Source: G001797105 sp964528155 (GTDB lineage: Bacteria > Chloroflexota > Anaerolineae > Anaerolineales > E44-bin32). Taken from it: a stretch of 54,066 nt of DNA. Position numbers and translations under genes: made by a program. Positions 8,133 through 14,588 of this stretch are shown piece by piece (the first letter of the stretch is position 1; each line of letters opens with the position of its first letter). The notes under the pieces were generated by a model. It saw only the letters and a program-made list of their open reading frames with translations. It was not told where the DNA came from and did no database searches. The stretch covers positions 1-54,066 of the forward strand of contig CAZGRL010000019.1 of the NCBI GenBank assembly GCA_964528155.1. Reading direction: 5' to 3'.

Positions 8133-8939
8133 ATGCGGCCTGACCTGGCTGGAAGTCCTTTGCACTATTCGATCCACGCGCCGACGGGAGACGCCCGGGC
8201 CGACGTCCTTCTGCTGCATGGGTTGGGTTCTTGCGGCGAAGACTGGGGGATGCAGATCACCGAACTGGCGCGCCTGTATCGCGTGATCACACCCGATCTT
8301 CCCGGACACGGCGAGACCGGACCAAATGCGTCTACGGGGACGGTCGAATCCATGGCACGGGCGGTCTCAGGATTGATCGAAGGACTCGGGACGACCTCAG
8401 CCCATGTTGTCGGCCTTTCCCTGGGCGGCGCCGTGGCGCTCCAATGGGCGATCGATCGGCCCGATCAGGTCCGGTCGTTGACGGCGGTCAACACCTTCGC
8501 CCGATTGAGCTTCGCTCGACGTGGCTTGTTGCGGATGTTCGGCCGGGTTCTGCTGCTTCTGACCGGTCAGATGGAATGGCTGGGGAATTGGGTGGCCGGC
8601 GGCTTGTTCCCTGGAACGGATCAAAGGGACCTGCGTCAGTTGGCAGCCGCCCGTATCGCCGGGAATTCGTGGCGAGGGTATCTCCAGGCGGCGTTGGCCG
8701 TGACCCGGTTCGACTGCCGTGAGGGCCTGGCCAGGATCAAAGCCCCGACGCTGGTCGTCGCCGGGGAGAGGGATACGACCGTTCCCTTGCGGCCCAAGCT
8801 CGAACTGGCCCGGCGCATTCCCGGCGCACGTCTGGAAGTCATCTCAGATTCGGGCCATGTCACGCCGATCGACGCTGCGGATCGGTTCAACGCCCTGCTG
8901 CTGGCATTCCTGGATGAGGTTGAGAGCGGCTCGAGTTAG
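8133..8939 (+). CDS. alpha/beta hydrolase
   Basis: A 268-residue alpha/beta hydrolase-fold protein. The oxyanion region is LLLHGLGSCGEDW, the nucleophile elbow is VVGLSLGGAVALQWA (Ser in GLSLGG), the acid lies in VVAGERDTTVPL and the catalytic His in SDSGHVTPID, so the triad is complete. The substrate is unknown; the group includes esterases, 3-oxoadipate enol-lactonases and haloperoxidase-like enzymes. There is no visible Shine-Dalgarno before ATG 8133, which lies 22 nt after the terminator-like hairpin of the upstream gene. Confidence 0.8.
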   Translation: MRPDLAGSPLHYSIHAPTGDARADVLLLHGLGSCGEDWGMQITELARLYRVITPDLPGHGETGPNASTGTVESMARAVSGLIEGLGTTSAHVVGLSLGGAVALQWAIDRPDQVRSLTAVNTFARLSFARRGLLRMFGRVLLLLTGQMEWLGNWVAGGLFPGTDQRDLRQLAAARIAGNSWRGYLQAALAVTRFDCREGLARIKAPTLVVAGERDTTVPLRPKLELARRIPGARLEVISDSGHVTPIDAADRFNALLLAFLDEVESGSS

Positions 8940-9063
8940 CAAAGAACGCGGATATAGAATACACGACACCTATGAAGGTCGAGGGTACGAGTGATTAGCC
9001 AAGCGTTCAAACAATGGCGAGAATCGCCATATCATTGGACATTCCCATTGAGGAGTTGATAAA

Positions 9064-9552
9064 ACGAAGAAACCAAGATTCTCAGTTGCACACAAAGACG
9101 AGTCAATTGTGGAGCTTGTGAGAGAAACTGACCACAAGACATTAGCTGTCTGGGCAGTTGATTGTGTCGAACGTGTCATGCCATACTTTGAAGAGAAATA
9201 TCCAGAAGACCATCGCCCTCGAAACGCTATCGAAGCACTTCAGGCATGGATAAATGCAGGGGTGTCTAACATGGCTGACATTCGCAAGGCTGCGCTTACA
9301 TCTCATGCTGCTGCTCGTGAGGTAGGAGAGGATAATGCCGCTCGCTCTGCTGCCCGCGCCGCAGGTCAAGCGGTGGCAACTGCACATGTTCCCACTCATT
9401 CTATTGGTGCTGCGAATTATGCCTTACAGGCTATCCATAGAGCCACCAACTCCTCTGGTGCCGAGGCTGCCGTAGCCAAAGAGCGAGATTGGCAATACCA
9501 ACACTTGCTCAAGCTTCAGAACGAAAGCGCTGATCTTAGGAAAGAGAAATAA
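9064..9552 (+). CDS. Imm5-like putative immunity protein, apparent ACG start
   Basis: A protein of about 160 residues that I recognise as Imm5-like from the block TLAVWAVDCVERVMPYFEEK, RPRNAIEALQAW and the alanine-rich helices SHAAAREV, ARSAARAAGQAVATAHVPTH. The function is unproven; the name comes from association with toxin systems. No ATG/GTG/TTG starts the domain. A GAGGAG at 9050-9055 is followed eight bases later by ACG 9064, exactly where relatives appear to begin (x-KKPRFSVAHKDE); the first canonical in-frame start is GTG 9109, inside the domain. So either ACG is used or an ATG was mutated or miscalled. Base composition is lower in GC than the neighbours, which suggests acquisition. 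No toxin gene is adjacent. Confidence 0.6.
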   Translation, partial: TKKPRFSVAHKDESIVELVRETDHKTLAVWAVDCVERVMPYFEEKYPEDHRPRNAIEALQAWINAGVSNMADIRKAALTSHAAAREVGEDNAARSAARAAGQAVATAHVPTHSIGAANYALQAIHRATNSSGAEAAVAKERDWQYQHLLKLQNESADLRKEK

Positions 9553-9600
9553 GAGATTTGCCGCCAAAGAACAGAATCTGTAGGATCTTGCTAGCGGGTT

Positions 9601-9690
9601 GAAGCCCCCGAAAAACTTGAAATCGTCCTTTTTGCTTCCGCTTCAAGGCGAAGCGGGCGGAAGGGGGGTTCGGGGGAAATTCCGCCCGTC
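9601..9690. repeat. C-run/G-run hairpin repeat (reverse orientation copy)
   Basis: Read on the minus strand this contains CCCCCCTTCCGCCCGCTTCG followed by CCTTGAAGCGGAAGC, closely similar to 22948-22972 (CCCCCCTTCCGCCCTCTCCG then CCTTGAGG). It folds as CTTCCGCTTC / GAAGCGGGCGGAAG. It lies between the Imm5-like gene and the convergent dsbA-like gene. Confidence 0.5.
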
Positions 9691-9768
9691 GAGCCAACCG
9701 CGCGCAAAGTCAGTTTGGATCTTTCCAGTTACCCGCCAGCCAATGGGCCAGGTGACGTGGGGAGCGGG

Positions 9769-10554
9769 CTATTGGAGTTCGCTGTCGATGATCTGGGTGA
9801 ACTGCTCGAGGGGTTGGGCGCCGACCAGGGGGATTCCGTTGATGAAGAAGGTGGGCGTTCCGCTCACGCCCAGGCCGGCGGCGTAGCGAGCATCTGCCTC
9901 GACTTCGTCGGCGTAGCGCTCGCTATCCACGCAGGTCAGCAAGGCCTGCCCGTCGATGCCCAGCAAGTCGGCGTACTGACTGTAGGCTTCCCGACCCAAT
10001 CCCAATTCACCGGTCAAGAGCGCGTCGTGGAATTTCCAGTAGGCGCCCTGCTCGCCGGCGCAATTGGCGGCCTGAGCGGCGATGAAGGATTCCTGGCTTG
10101 TGATGGGGAAATCGCGGTAAACGAAGTGGATCTGATCGGGGTACGCCTCGAGAAGCGGGTAGAAGGTATCCTGCTGCCACTTCTTGCAGTAGGGGCAATT
10201 GAAATCGCTGAACTCGACGATGGTGATCGGTGCCGAGGGCGGGCCTAACGAAGGATCGTCATCCAGGCTCACATCGACGCGGACGGGTTGCTGGCCGACT
10301 GATTCGTCGAGAGTGGGTGGCCCGCTTGCAGCGCCCTGGTCCCGTCCCCAGAACACAAACCCGAGTGCCAGCCCGGTGACGAATGCCAGCGGGACGAGGG
10401 CAATGTAAAGGTGAGTGCGTTTGATGTGCACGAACTCGCCGTTCGAGCCGGACCCTGGACGGTCCGAGGCCGGGAGCGCTTGACCCTCGAGAGCGAGTTC
10501 CGGTGTGCTTTCAGGTGTTTCCTGGCTGAGCTCGTCCGCAGGGGGTAATTCCAC
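9769..10554 (-). CDS. membrane-anchored DsbA-like thiol oxidoreductase
   Basis: A 261-residue protein with a short acidic cytoplasmic N-terminus, one membrane anchor (about residues 48-68, IALVPLAFVTGLALGFVFW) and an exported thioredoxin/DsbA-like domain. The active site is FSDFNCPYCKKW (Cys120 and Cys123 in this numbering), followed by FVYRDFPI and the cis-Pro loop GVSGTPTFFINGIPL typical of DsbA/BdbD-like DSBA oxidoreductases that make or isomerise disulfides outside the cell. GTG 10554 is chosen because an excellent extended -10 box (TGCTATAAT) ends six bases upstream, leaving no room for a ribosome-binding site; translation probably begins on a leaderless message. An ATG at 10638 lies upstream of that promoter and is unlikely. 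Confidence 0.85.
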   Translation of the reverse strand: MELPPADELSQETPESTPELALEGQALPASDRPGSGSNGEFVHIKRTHLYIALVPLAFVTGLALGFVFWGRDQGAASGPPTLDESVGQQPVRVDVSLDDDPSLGPPSAPITIVEFSDFNCPYCKKWQQDTFYPLLEAYPDQIHFVYRDFPITSQESFIAAQAANCAGEQGAYWKFHDALLTGELGLGREAYSQYADLLGIDGQALLTCVDSERYADEVEADARYAAGLGVSGTPTFFINGIPLVGAQPLEQFTQIIDSELQ

Positions 10555-10560
10555 AACGCG

Positions 10561-10569
10561 ATTATAGCA
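10561..10569 (-). promoter_or_regulatory. extended -10 promoter of the dsbA-like gene
   Basis: TGC-TATAAT on the minus strand, matching the extended -10 consensus perfectly. Transcription would start at about the GTG at 10554, giving a leaderless mRNA. No -35 element is apparent. Confidence 0.65.
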
Positions 10570-10649
10570 TGCGGGTGAGGATGACCCTCCCGAGTAGTCC
10601 CGGCTGCCATGGCCTTTGGGTGTCGGTCCGGGGGCCACATCTGTGCCCC

Positions 10650-10754
10650 CACCCCCTAACCCCCTCCCCCGGCAAGACCCACGCCGGGGGAGGGGGAGGA
10701 ATGACCAGTTGAAGATCCGGAGCGGCAGAGCCGCTCCGGATCTTCAACTGGTCA
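10650..10754. repeat. composite double-hairpin repeat
   Basis: First hairpin: CCCCCTCCCCCGGC (10660-10673) pairs perfectly over 14 bp with 10683-10696, 9-nt loop, preceded by CCCACCCCCTAA. Five bases later a second hairpin has a perfect 24-bp stem (10702-10725 with 10731-10754) and a 5-nt loop CAGAG. The same two-hairpin layout is found at 22946-23067. It occupies most of the 298-nt gap between dsbA-like and tRNA-Val. Confidence 0.75.
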
Positions 10755-10811
10755 ATTCATCTTATGGAACTATCTGGCCGCGGTGACCGAGCGCCTCGTT
10801 GAGATCGAGTA

Positions 10812-10840
10812 TTGCATCAGGTGGTCGGGCCCGTTATAAT
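10812..10840 (+). promoter_or_regulatory. promoter of tRNA-Val (and probably thrS)
   Basis: TTGCAT (10812-10817), 17-bp spacer, TATAAT (10835-10840); the start point would be about six bases before the mature tRNA 5' end. Confidence 0.7.
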
Positions 10841-10852
10841 GGAAATTCCTAC

Positions 10853-10929
10853 GGGCGGTTAGCTCAGTTGGTTAGAGCGTTGCGTTGACATCGCAAAGGT
10901 CGTAGGTTCGAGTCCTATACCGCCCACCA
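10853..10929 (+). tRNA. tRNA-Val (GAC anticodon)
   Basis: A 77-nt cloverleaf: acceptor GGGCGGT/ACCGCCC, D-arm GCTC...GAGC, anticodon arm TTGCG-TTGACAT-CGCAA with anticodon GAC, variable AGGTC, T-arm GTAGG-TTCGAGT-CCTAT (terminal G-U pair). Discriminator A and the CCA end are encoded. The T-box leader of thrS begins within about 15 nt downstream with no promoter in between. Confidence 0.95.
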
Positions 10930-10939
10930 CAATCGATGA

Positions 10940-11202
10940 GAAGACGCGTTGACCGGGACGAGTAGCCAGGCCTGGCACGCCTCAGGGAGAGGGGATCTCC
11001 GACTGAAAGTCCCCTCGGCGTGCGGTGGGTGAAAACCCCCCGTGAGCGAGAACCGGAAAGGCTGTCGGGTCATCCGGCAGACCGAGTATGGGGAACGATC
11101 CAGCCCCGTTAGCGGCTGACAGAGATGGCCGGCCCGCCCGGCCAATCTGGGTGGAACCGCGAGATCGAGACTGCTCTCGCCCCAGACGGGCGAGGGCTTT
11201 TT
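10940..11202 (+). promoter_or_regulatory. T-box riboswitch controlling thrS
   Basis: The 3' hallmark AATCTGGGTGGAACCGCG (11144-11161) is a full T-box sequence with the TGGA bulge that pairs with the uncharged tRNA acceptor end. It is followed by an intrinsic terminator at 11173-11202. In the 5' part, GACGAGTAG (10957-10965) fits the stem I K-turn, and GGGTGAAAACCCC (11027-11039) fits the specifier loop with ACC at 11035-11037, a threonine codon. Uncharged tRNA-Thr would stabilise the antiterminator and allow thrS transcription. The 5' boundary is approximate. Confidence 0.88.
11173..11202 (+). terminator. T-box terminator hairpin
   Basis: GCTCTCGCCC (11173-11182) pairs with GGGCGAGGGC (11188-11197, one wobble), 5-nt loop, then TTTTT. 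It is mutually exclusive with the T-box antiterminator. Confidence 0.85.
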
Positions 11203-11243
11203 GCTTGCAGACAGCGCGCATACAGCAGCGATAGGAGGTTGTG

Positions 11244-13037
11244 ATGGAGAGCGGGCACAAGAACGGTTCGAACGAAGAGAAGTTGCATCGGATCCGTCAT
11301 TCGACGGCGCACGTCATGGCGCAGGCGGTTATGGAGATGTTCCCCGGCCAGGCCAAGATCGCCATCGGGCCGCCGATCGAGGACGGCTTCTACTATGATT
11401 TCGACCTGCCCCGAACGCTGACCCCCGAAGACCTGGAATCGATTGAGAAACGGATGCGCGAGATCATCCGTGGAGACTATTGCTTCGAGCGTAAGGTCGT
11501 CTCTGCCGACGAGGCGCGACAGCTCTTCGCCGACCAGCCGTACAAGATTGAACTGATCGAAGGGCTGGAGCAAGGCGGGGTCGATGAGTACGGTGAGCCG
11601 ACAGCCGAGAAACTGGAGATCTCCATCTATACCCATGACTCCTTCACGGATCTCTGTCGGGGGCCGCACGTCGAGGCGACGGGGCAGATCAATCCGGATG
11701 CCATCAAACTACTCCACACGGCTGGCGCCTACTGGCGGGGTGACGAACATCGCCAGATGCTCCAGAGGATCTACGGGACTGTCTGGGAGAGCTCGGCAGA
11801 TCTCGAAGAGTACCTTTGGAAGCTGGAAGAGGCGGCCAAACGCGATCACCGGCGTCTCGGTCGTGAGCTGGACCTGTTCAGCATCAGCGAGGATGTCGGG
11901 CCGGGCCTGATCCTGTGGCACCCGAAGGGCGGGATGGTCCGCAAACTATCGGAGGACTACTGCCGCGAGGAGCACGAAGCCGGCGGGTATGAGTTTGTCT
12001 ACTCTCCGCACATCGGCAAGTCGCGCTTGTGGGAGACGAGCGGCCACCTGGATTGGTTCAAGGAGAACATGTATTCGCCGGTCGATATTGAGGGTCAGCA
12101 ATACTATCTCAAGCCGATGAACTGTCCTTTCCACATCCAGATCTACAAGAGCCAGACGCGCTCGTATCGCGATCTGCCGTTGCGCTTCGCCGAGTGGGGG
12201 ACAGTTTATCGCTACGAACGCAGTGGCGTGCTGCATGGGTTGATGCGGGTTCGCGGCTTCACCCAGGACGATGCGCACCTCTTCTGCCGGCCGGACCAGA
12301 TGCCGGAGGAGATCGACCGCGTGCTGCAATTCTGTCTGCATATCCTGCGTGCCTTCGGGTTCAAGGACTTCCAGGCGTATCTCTCCACACGCAATCCAGA
12401 GAAAGCCGCCGGGGAGCCGGAGCAGTGGGTCGCCCCTACGGAGGCGCTTCGGGCGGCGCTGGAGCGGGCCGAGATCCCCTACCGAATTGATGAGGGGGAA
12501 GCCACGTTCTATGGCCCCAAGATCGATCTGAAGATCAAGGATGCCCTAGGGCGTGAGTGGCAGTTGAGCACCATCCAGTTTGACTTCAATCTGCCCGAGA
12601 GATTCGGCATGACGTATATCGGCGAGGATGGCCAGGAGCACCAACCGTACATGATTCACCGGGCTCTGCTCGGATCCATGGAGCGGTTTATGGGCGTGAT
12701 GATCGAACACTACGGCGGCGCTTTCCCGGTCTGGCTTTCTCCGGTGCAGGCGGTCGTGATCCCGATCGCCGATCGCCATATGGACTACGCCCACGAAGTC
12801 GCGGCGAAGCTGGAGGGAATTGGTCTTCGGGTGGAGGTCAATGAGCGCAACGAGCGGATGAATGCCAAGATCCGTGACGCTCAGACGCAGAAAATCCCCT
12901 ACATGCTCGTGGTGGGCGATAAAGAGGCGGCCGATGAGACGGTCTCGCTCAGGTTGCGCTCGGGCGAGAATCCGGGGCCGATTTCGCTTCAGGCATTCGA
13001 GAAACGCGCCTTGGACGAAATCGCCGAGCATGCCTAG
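11244..13037 (+). CDS. thrS: threonyl-tRNA synthetase (no TGS domain)
   Basis: About 597 residues. It begins almost directly with the editing (N2) domain HSTAHVMAQAV (HxxxH of the hydrolytic site) with its partner FTDLCRGPHVE; the usual N-terminal TGS domain of ~60 residues is missing, giving a shorter enzyme than the typical 640-residue form. The class II catalytic core follows: LYLKPMNCPFHIQIYK-like Zn Cys (MNCPFHI), motif 2 FAEWGTVYRYERSG, and motif 3 IHRALLGSMERF. The C-terminal anticodon domain holds PVQAVVIPIAD and VVGDKEA. ATG 11244 has AGGAGG five bases upstream; the adjacent GTG 11241 is too close. It is controlled by the T-box leader and closed by the hairpin at 13064. Confidence 0.96.
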   Translation: MESGHKNGSNEEKLHRIRHSTAHVMAQAVMEMFPGQAKIAIGPPIEDGFYYDFDLPRTLTPEDLESIEKRMREIIRGDYCFERKVVSADEARQLFADQPYKIELIEGLEQGGVDEYGEPTAEKLEISIYTHDSFTDLCRGPHVEATGQINPDAIKLLHTAGAYWRGDEHRQMLQRIYGTVWESSADLEEYLWKLEEAAKRDHRRLGRELDLFSISEDVGPGLILWHPKGGMVRKLSEDYCREEHEAGGYEFVYSPHIGKSRLWETSGHLDWFKENMYSPVDIEGQQYYLKPMNCPFHIQIYKSQTRSYRDLPLRFAEWGTVYRYERSGVLHGLMRVRGFTQDDAHLFCRPDQMPEEIDRVLQFCLHILRAFGFKDFQAYLSTRNPEKAAGEPEQWVAPTEALRAALERAEIPYRIDEGEATFYGPKIDLKIKDALGREWQLSTIQFDFNLPERFGMTYIGEDGQEHQPYMIHRALLGSMERFMGVMIEHYGGAFPVWLSPVQAVVIPIADRHMDYAHEVAAKLEGIGLRVEVNERNERMNAKIRDAQTQKIPYMLVVGDKEAADETVSLRLRSGENPGPISLQAFEKRALDEIAEHA

Positions 13038-13063
13038 CCTCGCGACTCCTTCCGCACACGAAT

Positions 13064-13092
13064 GACCGAGGGCCTGGCGCCCTCGGTCGTTT
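13064..13092 (+). terminator. intrinsic terminator of thrS
   Basis: GACCGAGGGC (13064-13073), loop CTGGC, GCCCTCGGTC (13079-13088), then GTTT: a perfect 10-bp stem 26 nt after the thrS stop. Confidence 0.75.
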
Positions 13093-13120
13093 GTCTCTCC
13101 GCATGCGAGAGAGGGACAGG

Positions 13121-13126
13121 TATAAT
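13121..13126 (+). promoter_or_regulatory. -10 box of the L,D-transpeptidase gene
   Basis: TATAAT ends eight bases before ATG 13135, so the transcript would start within about two bases of the start codon (leaderless). No convincing -35 at normal spacing. Confidence 0.55.
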
Positions 13127-13134
13127 CGGGGCCC

Positions 13135-14337
13135 ATGGATCTTCCGCATCGAGGACCAATCGCCCGCCGCTGGCCGTTGTGGCTCGCGTTGGTGTTGGCC
13201 GGGCTGCTCGGTCTGGCGGCACGTCAACCCGGCGTAGCAGCGACCGCCGCAGACGCCTATCTGCCGACATCCGCCGCCGGAGAATACGCCTGCGCCCCTC
13301 GATTGCAGCTTCGCCACCCGCAGCGCTGCGGAGAGAATGGCCCGGGTGCAGCCGTTGCCGACCTGGCACGGCGGGGCATGTATCCGGTGATGCCGCTTCC
13401 GACCGCTGGGCTCGACATGAGCCTGGCAGACGTCCCCTTCAATTACATTCGACTGCCCGATGACGCGGCGACCCATCTCTACGGATCCGCCGAAGACGCC
13501 CGCCAGGAAGTCGACTCAACCAGTTCGGTAGAACCAGGCTTCGATTTCCTGTCCTGGAGCCAATGCGATTTCATTGACGGCAGGTCGGTCTACATGATCG
13601 ACCCTGGGGTGTATATGCCGGGCGGCGACTCGTGTTCGCGAATCAAGATGCCCACGTTCCACGGGCTGGCCTTCACGCGAACGCCGACGCGACCATTCGG
13701 CTGGATCGTGGCCACGACTGAGACGTTTCGAAAGCCTGGCGTGGGACAAGCCAAAACCGGTGACACACTCTATCGATTCACAGTCGTCCAGATCTACGAC
13801 ACGCAGACAGTCGACAACAAGGTCTGGTACCAAGTGGGACCGGACGAGTGGATCGAGCAGGCCTCGATCGCCAAAGTCGATCCCGATCCGACGGTCCCGG
13901 AAGGCGTGGCGGATGACCGCTGGATCTCAATCAATCTCTTCGAACAGACCCTTGCGGTGTACGACGGGGGAGAGCTTGTCTTTGCCACGATGACCGCCAC
14001 CGGTCTTCCGGGCTGGTGGACCCAGCCCGGGGTGTTCCAGGTGTACAAGAAGCTAGCCACGGATACGATGAGTGGCGCCTTCGCCGCCGACCGATCGGAC
14101 TACTACTACATCCAGGATGTCCCCTGGGTCATGTACTTCGACAAGGCCCGTGCGCTTCACGGTGCTTATTGGCACAATGGTTACGGCTATCCGCGTTCGC
14201 ATGGCTGCGTCAATCTTTCCCCGTTCGACGCTCACTGGCTGTACAACTGGGCTGATGAGGGGACCTTTGTCTACGTCTGGGATCCCTCCGGCAAGACCCC
14301 GACCGACGCTGAGTTGTACGGATCCGGCGGCGCCTAG
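13135..14337 (+). CDS. exported L,D-transpeptidase (YkuD domain)
   Basis: A 400-residue exported protein with an N-terminal signal/anchor (LWLALVLAGLLGLAARQPGVAATAA). The C-terminal third is an L,D-transpeptidase catalytic domain: ISINLFEQTLAVYDGGELVF at its start, HGAYWHNGYGYPRSHGCVNL carrying the catalytic His and Cys of the HX...SHGC(V/I)N motif, then DAHWLYNW. These enzymes make 3-3 crosslinks in peptidoglycan or attach proteins to it. The middle region (about residues 60-250) lacks a recognised domain but has an SH3-like segment (YRFTVVQIYDTQTVDNKVW). Its presence implies that this organism keeps some peptidoglycan-like wall. The gene sits directly after a TATAAT box. Confidence 0.88.
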   Translation: MDLPHRGPIARRWPLWLALVLAGLLGLAARQPGVAATAADAYLPTSAAGEYACAPRLQLRHPQRCGENGPGAAVADLARRGMYPVMPLPTAGLDMSLADVPFNYIRLPDDAATHLYGSAEDARQEVDSTSSVEPGFDFLSWSQCDFIDGRSVYMIDPGVYMPGGDSCSRIKMPTFHGLAFTRTPTRPFGWIVATTETFRKPGVGQAKTGDTLYRFTVVQIYDTQTVDNKVWYQVGPDEWIEQASIAKVDPDPTVPEGVADDRWISINLFEQTLAVYDGGELVFATMTATGLPGWWTQPGVFQVYKKLATDTMSGAFAADRSDYYYIQDVPWVMYFDKARALHGAYWHNGYGYPRSHGCVNLSPFDAHWLYNWADEGTFVYVWDPSGKTPTDAELYGSGGA

Positions 14338-14588
14338 TCCGTCTGCGTCGCCGCTCGCTGTGTCTTTTTCCTAAACCCTCTAACCCAACCTGTCGCCAGC
14401 CTTCTCCAAGGGCTCCCATCACTCCCCTCCCCTCAGCCGTGGGGTGCGTTCCTTCTTGGGGTCATTGCCGGACGGTGACCGGCGTGACCAGCGTACCCTG
14501 ACGCCGCGCGTCGACCTCGGGCTACAACAGAAGGGCGCCCAGGCGTCGCCTGCGTCGCGCCCTTCTGCAGCGGGATCGGAGCCGGACT
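14338..14588. other. intergenic region with a strong stem-loop
   Basis: No gene is supported. The main feature is CAGAAGGGCGC (14528-14538) pairing over 11 bp with GCGCCCTTCTG (14557-14567), with an internal AGGC/GCCT stem in the loop. There is no T-run, so its role (terminator, mRNA leader structure) is unclear. Confidence 0.45.

Noticed and set aside
9014..9121. 35-codon frame upstream of the Imm5-like gene
   Set aside because: No ribosome-binding site and it overlaps the conserved domain in another frame; could at most be a remnant.
10650..10754. Insertion-sequence end
   Set aside because: No transposase, no target duplication visible, and the stems are internal palindromes rather than terminal repeats.
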